This document shows, piece after piece, positions 1 through 6,507 of a DNA stretch of 8,525 nucleotides. A program made the position numbers and the translations under genes. The stretch covers positions 1-8,525 of the forward strand of contig JAZQDW010000011.1 in the NCBI GenBank assembly GCA_045546995.1, read 5' to 3'. The notes below the pieces were generated by a model. The model saw only the letters and a list, made by a program, of their open reading frames with translations, searched no databases and was not told the DNA's origin. This DNA comes from Firm-08 sp045546995. Its GTDB lineage: Bacteria; Bacillota; Clostridia; Oscillospirales; QAKW01. Position 1 is the first letter of the stretch, and each line of letters begins with the position of its first letter.

Positions 1-15
1 TCGGTTTTCGTGATA

Positions 16-111
16 TTATATTCGCCCTAAAACTGTCCGTAGGACAATATCACTATGCGAAGCATAATACCACTGCGAAGCAATATCACTCGCCGCAAGG
101 CGAATATAACT
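16..111. repeat. Array of four small hairpins with a shared 8-9 nt spacer (intergenic repeat)
   Basis: Four short hairpins follow one another. They are TGTCC-GTA-GGACA (34-46), ATGC-GAA-GCAT (55-65), TGC-GAA-GCA (74-82) and CGCC-GCAA-GGCG (91-102). After each comes a near-identical spacer: ATATCACT, AATACCACT, AATATCACT and AATATAACT. A longer arm at 16-26 is perfectly complementary to 99-109 (11 bp). It can close the first three hairpins into a branched structure, at the cost of the fourth hairpin, because both use 99-102. No reading frame explains this pattern. It resembles the mosaic palindromic intergenic repeats common in gut Clostridia; that family assignment is from general familiarity. 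The element may start slightly earlier and may extend left of the window. Transcription direction is unknown. Confidence 0.75.
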
Positions 112-156
112 GAGGCACCTTCCTTACGGAGGGTGCCTCGATGCAGTCCTTTTTTT
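112..156 (+). terminator. Long hairpin with distal T-run
   Basis: GAGGCACC (112-119) pairs with GGTGCCTC (132-139). The stem continues inward through a T-G wobble and TCC/GGA to a TTAC loop, giving about 12 pairs. A run of T begins at 150, about 10 bases after the stem, so on the plus strand this is a somewhat offset intrinsic terminator for something entering from the left. On the minus strand it lies directly after the stop codon of the sugar kinase and could still form in that transcript, but what follows it there is not a U-tract. It abuts the hairpin array and may be part of the same repeat. Confidence 0.6.
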
Positions 157-157
157 A

Positions 158-1012
158 TTAGATCAAATTCGGTGGATACTCGGGGATGGCGCCCAGCTGA
201 GTTACTACGTATTCGCTGACACAGGTGGCACGGTCCAGCGCCTGCTCCACGTCCTTGCCTTGCAGCACAGCGGCAAGAAATGCGGCAGAAAAGCTATCCC
301 CCGCCCCTACGGTGCTGACCACCTGACAATCCGGTTTACGGGAGCGATATTCCCTTCCGTCGGCATAAACGTACGCGCCGTCGGCATCCAGGGTGATGAT
401 CACCGTTTGCAGACCCGGATAAGCAGCGCACAGCGCGGCACACAGCTTTCCGTACTCGGCTGTCGCGTCACACAGCCCCACCTCACCCAATACCGGCAAC
501 TCCTCCCGGGAGATCTTCAGTATGGTGGCCGCCGCTATGGAACTTTCCAGCGTTTCCCGATCGTAATAGTGCTGACGGATATTGACGTCCACAAATACCT
601 GCGCAAACCGATGCCGTTTCAGCAAGGTCGCCAGCGTCTCCCGCGAGGTGGGGCACCGCTGGGCCAGTGTGCCGAAATACAGGGCATCAAAAGGCTCGTC
701 AATACACGGCTCCGGAATCATATCCATAGCCGTATTCATTTTAATATTATAGTTGGGTGTTCCGTTTTGCAGGGTGACCAGACATTGTCCCGTCTCCCCT
801 GCCACCGTGGCAATATATTTGGTATCCACCTGCAGGTCGGTCACCCGTTGCAGAGCCTCCTGACCCAACGCATCCATACCGACGGCCGAGCAGATGGCGG
901 CATCCACGCCGTTTTTGACCAGATGGGCGGCAAAATTAAACGGGGCGCCGCCGATCTTCTTTTCGGTGGAAAATATATCCCACAAAACCTCACCAAAGCA
1001 TAAAACCTTCAT
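158..1012 (-). CDS. PfkB-family sugar kinase, fructokinase-like
   Basis: This is an ATP-dependent cytoplasmic sugar kinase of the ribokinase/PfkB fold, 284 residues and slightly short for the family (usually about 290-320). The N-terminal signature GGAPFNFAAHL (21-31) is typical of fructokinases. The C-terminal signature STVGAGDSF (233-241) forms the anion hole and holds the expected catalytic base D239. VDVNIR (141-146) is the usual sugar/ATP-domain strand. The start is an ATG 2 bp after the stop of the isomerase gene, with a GGAG-type ribosome site inside the end of that gene, so the two are surely co-transcribed and probably translationally coupled. Downstream of an aldose-ketose isomerase, the likely substrate is the ketose product, D-fructose or D-xylulose. 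That is inferred from context; family membership alone does not fix the substrate. Confidence 0.9.
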   Translation of the reverse strand: MKVLCFGEVLWDIFSTEKKIGGAPFNFAAHLVKNGVDAAICSAVGMDALGQEALQRVTDLQVDTKYIATVAGETGQCLVTLQNGTPNYNIKMNTAMDMIPEPCIDEPFDALYFGTLAQRCPTSRETLATLLKRHRFAQVFVDVNIRQHYYDRETLESSIAAATILKISREELPVLGEVGLCDATAEYGKLCAALCAAYPGLQTVIITLDADGAYVYADGREYRSRKPDCQVVSTVGAGDSFSAAFLAAVLQGKDVEQALDRATCVSEYVVTQLGAIPEYPPNLI

Positions 1013-1014
1013 TT

Positions 1015-1692
1015 TTATCGATCTCCGTACTCGTTACACAGCAAATACAGCGGCGCTTCGTCCTCTTCAATGGTGGTAAAGCGCGCCTGCGGTTGGTGGA
1101 AGCGGTTGTCATTATTATCATCGTTGACCATGCTGACCTCGCCGATCAGCACCTTACCGTAGCCCTTTTCTGCCCAAAAAGCGTGATATTGACGGGGCGG
1201 CAGTGTGATGCTCTCACCGGGGGTCAGGCGGATCTTCGTGCCGGCGGGAACGGTGTATTTCCGACCGTCGATATTGACCAAAACATCCGTATCCGCCAAA
1301 TCCTCATTTTCATCGCAGTTGTATACCTCGACGATCAGATTGCCGCCACCACGGTTGATGATATCCTCCATCTTGCTGTAATGGAAATGCATGGGGCTGT
1401 ACTGATCCTCGTCCGAGATCAACAGTTTTTCCGCATAGGTCTTTTTGTTGTCAGGGTCGTGGTAATTGCCGTTGCGGATGGTAAACAAAAACAGACCGAT
1501 CTTTTCAAAATCACCGTGACCGTAGTCGGTGATATCCCAGCCCAGCATATTTTTACGAATCTCGTCATATTCGGGGCCCTTTTCCTTCCATTGCTCAGGC
1601 GTAAAGTAAGCAAAGGGGGGCAAAGCAAACTTCATTTCCTGAATAAAGCGAATATTTTCCTGCAGGATCTGATTGACCTGTGAACGTTTCAT
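1015..1692 (-). CDS. D-lyxose isomerase family (cupin aldose-ketose isomerase)
   Basis: A 225-residue single-domain cupin of the D-lyxose ketol-isomerase family. Characterised members interconvert D-lyxose and D-xylulose and also D-mannose and D-fructose, using a divalent metal, usually Mn. The metal set is visible: H102 and H104 in MHFHYSKMED, E109, and H170 in LPPRQYHAFW. The numbering is almost the same as I recall for the E. coli O157 enzyme (103/105/110/171). The ATG at 1690-1692 is chosen because AAGGAAGG stands just upstream and a near-consensus promoter precedes it. An in-frame upstream ATG at 1785 would run back through that promoter. No signal peptide is seen, so it acts in the cytoplasm. 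It is first in a two-gene operon with a fructokinase-like kinase, which favours isomerisation followed by ketose phosphorylation. Mannose versus lyxose as the true substrate is undecided. Confidence 0.88.
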   Translation of the reverse strand: MKRSQVNQILQENIRFIQEMKFALPPFAYFTPEQWKEKGPEYDEIRKNMLGWDITDYGHGDFEKIGLFLFTIRNGNYHDPDNKKTYAEKLLISDEDQYSPMHFHYSKMEDIINRGGGNLIVEVYNCDENEDLADTDVLVNIDGRKYTVPAGTKIRLTPGESITLPPRQYHAFWAEKGYGKVLIGEVSMVNDDNNDNRFHQPQARFTTIEEDEAPLYLLCNEYGDR

Positions 1693-1725
1693 AGTCGGTA
1701 CCTTCCTTTTTATAATCTTTTTATC

Positions 1726-1754
1726 ATTATACCAATTCTTTTTTTGCGTGACAA
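1726..1754 (-). promoter_or_regulatory. Sigma-A promoter for the isomerase-kinase operon
   Basis: Read on the minus strand, TTGTCA (1754-1749), a 17-base spacer and TATAAT (1731-1726) give a near-perfect vegetative promoter. It lies about 34 bp upstream of the isomerase start codon. A/T tracts (1755-1778) upstream of the -35 could act as an UP element. Confidence 0.85.
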
Positions 1755-1778
1755 TACAAAAAATAACTTTTTTAAAAA

Positions 1779-1807
1779 TTGACACTGCCGAAGCAGAATG
1801 ATATAAT
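1779..1807 (+). promoter_or_regulatory. Perfect-consensus sigma-A promoter for the GH78 gene
   Basis: TTGACA (1779-1784), exactly 17 bases, then TATAAT (1802-1807) is the full consensus. The GH78 start codon is at 1837, with AGGAGG at 1824-1829, seven bases before the ATG. The two divergent -35 boxes are 24 bp apart; the gap is an A/T-rich tract with the dyad AAAAAA-TAAC-TTTTTT (1758-1773). A perfect promoter on a catabolic gene usually implies a repressor, but no regulator gene is in the window and no clear operator is seen. Confidence 0.88.
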
Positions 1808-1836
1808 CAAAGCAACAACCAAAAGGAGGGGTTTGA

Positions 1837-3909
1837 ATGTTTCAAAAAGCATTGCCGGTCTGGCCGGAAAACCTGGAAAACCAAATGAATTGTCACGCCG
1901 TTTTTTATGCGGATACCACCCTTACCGAGACGGCGCAATTATATATTACCGCCGCCAGTTTTTATCGGGTATGGGTCAACGACCGTTTCGTAGCCTTCGG
2001 CCCGGCGCGCACCGCCGGCGGCTATGCCCGAGTAGACGTTTTGCCCCTGTCGGCAGGACCCTGTCAGCTGAAAATAGAGGTAGCCGGCTATGCCTGCTGT
2101 TCTCTTTCCACCGTTAAAAGCCCATCTTTTTTGCAGGCGGAGGTACGGGTAGGCGAAAAAACGCTGCTGTACACCGGCCGTGATTTTACCGGCGCGGTGG
2201 ATACACGCTTTGTGCAGGCGGTGCAACGCTATTCCATTCAGCGCCATTTTACCGAAATTTGTGACTTCCGTCGGGCGGTACAGCCCTGCACGCTCAAACC
2301 GCTGCGACAGATCCCCACGCCCATCGACCGTGTCGTTCCCTATCCCTTATATGAGGATGTCACTCTGGATACGGCCATTTTAAGCGGTAATTTATCCTAT
2401 GATGCTACCATCCGTTATCAAAACGAATATTCCTGGCGCGTCGTCCCCGAAAGCTGGGGCCGTTTTGCCAGAGAAGAGTTACCCAACAACTACACCTGGT
2501 TGCAACGGCACCATCAGCTGATCAAAGCGCGGGACGTTTCCCTGCCCCTGACACTGTCCGCCGACGAGTTTGCCATCTTTGATTTTAAAACCGTACAGAC
2601 CGGTTTTATCAACCTTGACTGGCAGGCCGTGCAGGAATGTGACCTGGTCATCGGCTTTACCGAGTATTACGAGGGCGAGAACTTTGTGCTGAAGGATTTT
2701 CACGCCCACAACGTGCTGGAATACTTCTCGGCCACAGGCGAGCGGCACCAAACCTTAAGCTTTGAGCCGTCCACCTGCCGTTTTGTGATGGTAGCGGTCA
2801 AGAGCGGCGCGGTACAGATCAATCAAATCGGCGTCAAGAGTTACGTCGGCGACCCTGCCGCCTATCGTTATGATCTGCCGGAGGACGAACAACTGGCGGC
2901 CATCTGCCGCGCGGCGGTACGCACCTTCAGCCACAATGCGGTCGACGTTTATATGGATTGTCCCTCCAGAGAGCGGGCCGGCTGGCTGTGCGACAGTTAT
3001 TTCACCGCGAAAACCGAATACGCCCTGACGGGTAAAACACTGGTGGAGGATGCCTTCCTTGAAAACTTCCGTCTGTATGAATACAACGGTGATCTGCCGG
3101 AGGGTGTTCTGCCGATGTGCTATCCTGCCGATATTATCCCCAATCAAAAGAACCACTTCATTCCCCAATGGACCATGTGGTACGTGCTGGAGGTAATGGA
3201 GTACGTTCTCAAGCGGGGACACGAGGACAAAGCGGAGGCGTTCCGCCCCAGTATTTACGGACTGGTCAATTTCTTTGCGGGTTATGAAAACGAGGACGGT
3301 CTGCTGGAGCGACTGCCCTCCTGGAATTTCGTAGAGTGGAGCGACGCCAACAAATGGACCTGGGACGTCAACTATCCCACCAACTTCCTGTATGCGCAAA
3401 TGCTGGAATGTGTCGGCACGCTGTACGGTGACGAGCAGTGTCTGCAAAAATGCCGTCGCATCCGACAAACCGCCATCAAGCAATCCTACAACGGCACTTA
3501 TTTCCAGGATCACGCCGTGCGGGATGAAAACGGCATCCTGCAGCTGCAGCCGCAGGTATCCCAGGCAGGACAGTATTACGCCCTACTGTTTGGCGATATT
3601 GATATGCACAGCGAGCAGTTTGCGCCGCTGTTGGATCTGATCCTGCACAAATTTGATCCCGCCCGTCCCGGTATGGTTCCCGGCATTATGGACGTCAACG
3701 CTTTCATCGGCGCCTATCTGCGGCTGGAGGCATTGTTGAAGCTGGAGGCATACGATCTGGCGTTGGAGGACGTCAAAAAATTCTTCGGTCACATGGAGGC
3801 GGCCACAGGCACCCTGTGGGAAAACCGCACCATCAAAGGCAGTAACAACCACGGCTTTGCCTCCTATGCTCTGGTGGTCATCCGTACCGCCCTGCAAAAC
3901 AAAGCGTAA
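1837..3909 (+). CDS. GH78-type alpha-L-rhamnosidase, cytoplasmic
   Basis: A 690-residue glycoside hydrolase with the (alpha/alpha)6 barrel of the rhamnosidase family. The N-terminal part (about 1-190) has the beta-sandwich pattern of bacterial rhamnosidase N domains, for example LYITAASFYRVWVNDRFVAF. The catalytic barrel runs from about residue 350 to 640. It contains DCPSRERAGWLCDS (374-387), the counterpart of the family's DCPxRxExxGW general-acid motif, here with E379 and one residue fewer between Cys and Trp. WNFVEWSD (496-503) and the C-terminal WENRTIKGSNNHGFASYA (661-678) match the usual WE...SxNH...G signature. There is no signal peptide, so the substrate must be imported as a small glycoside; no importer is in view. 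It is monocistronic, ending at a strong terminator. GH78 homologs are often annotated as rhamnosidases without proof, and the divergent isomerase/kinase do not belong to a rhamnose pathway, so the exact sugar is open. Confidence 0.85.
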   Translation: MFQKALPVWPENLENQMNCHAVFYADTTLTETAQLYITAASFYRVWVNDRFVAFGPARTAGGYARVDVLPLSAGPCQLKIEVAGYACCSLSTVKSPSFLQAEVRVGEKTLLYTGRDFTGAVDTRFVQAVQRYSIQRHFTEICDFRRAVQPCTLKPLRQIPTPIDRVVPYPLYEDVTLDTAILSGNLSYDATIRYQNEYSWRVVPESWGRFAREELPNNYTWLQRHHQLIKARDVSLPLTLSADEFAIFDFKTVQTGFINLDWQAVQECDLVIGFTEYYEGENFVLKDFHAHNVLEYFSATGERHQTLSFEPSTCRFVMVAVKSGAVQINQIGVKSYVGDPAAYRYDLPEDEQLAAICRAAVRTFSHNAVDVYMDCPSRERAGWLCDSYFTAKTEYALTGKTLVEDAFLENFRLYEYNGDLPEGVLPMCYPADIIPNQKNHFIPQWTMWYVLEVMEYVLKRGHEDKAEAFRPSIYGLVNFFAGYENEDGLLERLPSWNFVEWSDANKWTWDVNYPTNFLYAQMLECVGTLYGDEQCLQKCRRIRQTAIKQSYNGTYFQDHAVRDENGILQLQPQVSQAGQYYALLFGDIDMHSEQFAPLLDLILHKFDPARPGMVPGIMDVNAFIGAYLRLEALLKLEAYDLALEDVKKFFGHMEAATGTLWENRTIKGSNNHGFASYALVVIRTALQNKA

Positions 3910-3917
3910 TGACAAAC

Positions 3918-3953
3918 AAAACCCTTGCAGATATCATGATCTGCAAGGGTTTT
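3918..3953. terminator. Bidirectional terminator between convergent genes
   Basis: AAAACCCTTGCAGAT (3918-3932) pairs perfectly over 15 bp with ATCTGCAAGGGTTTT (3939-3953), with a 6-base loop. The stem starts with A's and ends with T's, so it serves both the GH78 transcript from the left and the kinase transcript from the right. The stop codons of the two convergent genes lie 8 bp and 1 bp from the stem. Confidence 0.92.
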
Positions 3954-3954
3954 C

Positions 3955-4509
3955 TTATTGATTTTGATAGAGAATATCACAGCATTCTCTAACGTTGCAA
4001 GCGGCAAAATAGGCCTCCTCCAGCGGGATCCATTTGGTACGGAAGGTTTCTGCTGACAAGGCATTTCGCTTTACAATTCGTCGCATCTGTGTTTCAGCAT
4101 CTACGTCCAGGAAAATGCTGAACCGGTAATACGGCCGCAACGAAGGATGCAGGCTGTACGAGCCTTCCACGACCGTCAACGCCTTCGGCTCCACCGTGAT
4201 CGGCGCGCCCAACGTGCCGGTAGAACAGTCAAAGGGACAATAAGAGAAGGACTTTCCGGTTTGCAGGGGCAGCAGCACCTCTTTTAAAAATCGCTCGTGG
4301 TCAACGTTTTCCCCGGGTGTGGCCAGCCGCTGTTCAGTGCGTTGCTCCGGCCGCAGAAAAAAGTCGTCTATGTGGATCACGTTACAATCGTACCATTCCG
4401 CAAGGGCGGCCGCCAAGGTGGTCTTTCCGCTGCCGCAACGCCCGTCAATGGCGATCACGGCAGGCCCCTGCGCCAACAGCGCGTCAATCCTTTTGCGTAA
4501 GATCTTCAT
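3955..4509 (-). CDS. Uridine-kinase-like P-loop kinase
   Basis: A 184-residue P-loop kinase of the uridine kinase/phosphoribulokinase group. The Walker A motif is GRCGSGKTT (23-31). IHIDDFF (46-51) matches the acceptor-site motif of uridine kinases, and VEGSYSLHP (114-122) is the conserved segment after the substrate lid. FLDVDAETQMRRIVKRN (133-149) matches the arginine-rich lid region. Members of this small clade are usually labelled uridine kinase, but many are unproven and might phosphorylate another nucleoside or a vitamin-like alcohol. The start lies 26 bp inside the S-component gene, with AGGGG upstream of the ATG, so translational coupling is likely. This suggests that the kinase traps or activates what the transporter brings in. 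It is the last gene before the terminator. Confidence 0.8.
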   Translation of the reverse strand: MKILRKRIDALLAQGPAVIAIDGRCGSGKTTLAAALAEWYDCNVIHIDDFFLRPEQRTEQRLATPGENVDHERFLKEVLLPLQTGKSFSYCPFDCSTGTLGAPITVEPKALTVVEGSYSLHPSLRPYYRFSIFLDVDAETQMRRIVKRNALSAETFRTKWIPLEEAYFAACNVRECCDILYQNQ

Positions 4510-5062
4510 ATTGTTTCCCCTGTTCGTGCCGCAACGGCATCAAATGCGTTCTGCGCAACAACAGCATAATGGCCGGAATCAGGATCAGCTGCAAAATGAT
4601 CCCGGGCACGGCGCCGGCGATGGCGCCCGTCCAGAACATTCCCAGCGTAAACCCATCCTGTCCGATCCCCAACAGCAGGCACTGCGCCAGTCCCCAAACC
4701 AAACGGCCGCTGACCATCGCCGTCACCAGGCTGATATACAGCGAGCGGATACAATGCCATTTTGCCTTATAAAACATCCACCCGATGACCAGCCCGTAGG
4801 TGGCCAATTCGAAGGCCATAGCAATGGCCGTGGGATACAGCACGGGCATCCCGAAGAGCAGAGAGCGAAAGGGCGGCAGGATCAGCCCCACCGTCAATCC
4901 GTACCACGGGCCGCAGATCAATCCGCACAACAACACCGGAAGATGCATCGGCAACAGCATATTACCGATCTGCCGGATCTGTCCCGTCAAAAAAGGCAAC
5001 ACCATACCAATGGCCAGAAACAATGCCGATAAAATCAATTTTTGAAGATTTTCTTTCCGCAT
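4484..5062 (-). CDS. ECF transporter S component, substrate unassigned
   Basis: A small hydrophobic protein of 192 residues with about six membrane segments, matching the substrate-binding S subunit of energy-coupling-factor vitamin importers. TM1 contains AxxxA (A13 and A17 in SALFLAIGM), the motif that contacts the EcfT subunit in this family. GNMLLPMHLPVLLCGLICGP (33-52) is a conserved stretch of a Firmicute S-component clade sometimes labelled pantothenate-like; I do not rely on that label. No EcfA or EcfT is in the window, so it would share a genome-encoded group II energising module. The start is well supported by AAGGAGG (5070-5076), seven bases upstream. It sits 21 bp after the NSS transporter gene and overlaps the kinase gene, so all three are probably one transcript. 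Pairing with a uridine-kinase-like enzyme makes a nucleoside or vitamin alcohol possible. Confidence 0.82.
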   Translation of the reverse strand: MRKENLQKLILSALFLAIGMVLPFLTGQIRQIGNMLLPMHLPVLLCGLICGPWYGLTVGLILPPFRSLLFGMPVLYPTAIAMAFELATYGLVIGWMFYKAKWHCIRSLYISLVTAMVSGRLVWGLAQCLLLGIGQDGFTLGMFWTGAIAGAVPGIILQLILIPAIMLLLRRTHLMPLRHEQGKQYEDLTQKD

Positions 5063-5083
5063 AAGTGCGCCTCCTTATTTATA

Positions 5084-6439
5084 TTATACTTTGATAAAGC
5101 CCAATACCTCCAGCACCGAGAAAACGAAGATGGCGACCAGGCAAACAGGCGCAACGTACTTCAGCACGATAACAAACATATTTTTGCCGGAAAATCTGCC
5201 GTTCTTTTCGATCTCGGAGATTACGACCTTGGGTTTTAACACGTAGCCGATGAAGATACAGGTCAAAAGTGCCACGACGGGCATCAATACAGAATTGCTG
5301 ATAAAATCGAAGAAATCCAAGAACTGCAGGCCAATGATCTTGATCTCCGCCCAGCAGCTGTAGCCAAGGCAAGACAGCAAGCCCAATACCGCACACAAAA
5401 CAAAGACGGAAAGGCAGGCCGTTTTTCTGCCCAATTTCATTTTGTCCTGCAGAATGGAAACGATAGTTTCCATCAAAGAGATAGACGAGGTCAGCGCCGC
5501 AAAAAGCACCAAAATAAAGAACGCCGCGCCGATCACGCCACCGGCCGGCATACTGTCAAATACCTGCGGCAGAGTAATAAACATCAGGCTGGGGCCCTTG
5601 TTCAGCGCCGCCGGATCGCCACCCGAAAAGGCAAATACCGAGGGAATGATCATCAGGCCGGCAACAAAGGCGATGCCCGTATCAAACAGCTCGATCTGGT
5701 GAGCGGCTTTTTCAATATGCACGTCTTTTTTCATATACGAGCCGTAGGTGATCATAATGCCCATGGCCAAAGACATAGAATAAAACAGCTGTCCCATGGC
5801 CGCCACCACCGTAGTAATGGAAAACTTACTGAAATCGGGACGCAGATAATAGATCACGCCCTCCCATGCGCCGGGCTGACACACCACGTATACGGCAATG
5901 CCGATGGACAATACCACCAAAACGGGCATCATCACCTTACTGACCTTTTCAACACCCTTTTCAACGCCGAACAAAACGATCAGCGCCGTCAGCCCCATAA
6001 AGATCAAAAACCACAAAACAGGCTGACCGACCTTCCCGATAAAAAAGCCGAAATAGGACGGGTCTGCCACAGCGGACATATTGCCACTGACAAACATGGC
6101 CAGATACTTGGCCACCCAGCCGCCGATTACAGCATAATAGGGCAGGATGATCATAGGCACCAACGCCGCCAGATACCCCACAAAGCCAAACCGCTTATCC
6201 AGCTTTTTAAAGGCGCCAATAGCGGAAAGGCCTGTTTTACGTCCAATGGCAATCTCGGCCACCATCAAGGTAAAACCGAAGGTCAACGCCAGAAGAATAT
6301 ATACCAATAAAAAGATACCGCCGCCGTATTTGGCCGCCAGATAGGGAAAACGCCACAAATTTCCAAGGCCGACTGCGCTACCTGCGGCCGCCAGCACAAA
6401 GCCGATCTTACCGGTAAAACTACTTCTTTTTGTTTTCAT
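5084..6439 (-). CDS. NSS-family sodium-dependent amino-acid transporter
   Basis: A 451-residue inner-membrane secondary transporter of the neurotransmitter:sodium symporter (LeuT/SNF) family, which imports amino acids with Na+. TM1 reads AAAGSAVGLGNLWRFPY (17-33). A22, N27 and R30 fall at the same numbers as in LeuT, which supports this start as well as the family. TM6 has GQLFYSMSLAMGIMITYGSY, the unwound substrate-binding helix, and TM8 carries AALTSSISL with the Na2-site Thr/Ser. The ATG at 6437-6439 is chosen; a TTG 24 bp upstream would add eight residues but sits in the U-tract of the preceding terminator. The ribosome site is weak: GTGTGG at about 7 bases, and AAAGG at about 16. No sigma-A promoter is evident between the guaB terminator and this start. 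The transported amino acid cannot be told from sequence alone. Confidence 0.9.
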   Translation of the reverse strand: MKTKRSSFTGKIGFVLAAAGSAVGLGNLWRFPYLAAKYGGGIFLLVYILLALTFGFTLMVAEIAIGRKTGLSAIGAFKKLDKRFGFVGYLAALVPMIILPYYAVIGGWVAKYLAMFVSGNMSAVADPSYFGFFIGKVGQPVLWFLIFMGLTALIVLFGVEKGVEKVSKVMMPVLVVLSIGIAVYVVCQPGAWEGVIYYLRPDFSKFSITTVVAAMGQLFYSMSLAMGIMITYGSYMKKDVHIEKAAHQIELFDTGIAFVAGLMIIPSVFAFSGGDPAALNKGPSLMFITLPQVFDSMPAGGVIGAAFFILVLFAALTSSISLMETIVSILQDKMKLGRKTACLSVFVLCAVLGLLSCLGYSCWAEIKIIGLQFLDFFDFISNSVLMPVVALLTCIFIGYVLKPKVVISEIEKNGRFSGKNMFVIVLKYVAPVCLVAIFVFSVLEVLGFIKV

Positions 6440-6467
6440 ACTAAAACCACACTTACCTTTCAAAGAG

Positions 6468-6493
6468 AAAAGCCCTTGAAAACAAGGGCTTTT
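6468..6493 (-). terminator. Intrinsic terminator after guaB
   Basis: AAAAGCCCTTG (6468-6478) and CAAGGGCTTTT (6483-6493) pair perfectly over 11 bp with an AAAA/TTTT loop. Read on the minus strand the stem is followed by TTTTCTCTTT. It lies 14 bp after the guaB stop and only 28 bp before the NSS transporter start, so it is also in the leader of any read-through transcript. Confidence 0.9.
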
Positions 6494-6507
6494 AAACGCT
6501 TGGTCAC

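Noticed and set aside
1693..1785. Upstream in-frame ATG that would lengthen the isomerase by 31 residues
   Set aside because: The extension runs through the -10 and -35 boxes and is Lys/Asn/Phe-rich low-complexity sequence. The internal ATG has a good ribosome site and matches the family's usual N-terminus.
2755..3513. 252-codon minus-strand frame inside the GH78 gene, and a 247-codon plus frame opposite the sugar kinase (260-1003)
   Set aside because: Both mirror the codon usage of clear genes on the other strand and resemble no protein family.
6440..6463. TTG start adding eight residues to the NSS transporter
   Set aside because: It lies at the end of the guaB terminator's U-tract, and the ATG start aligns residue-for-residue with LeuT numbering.
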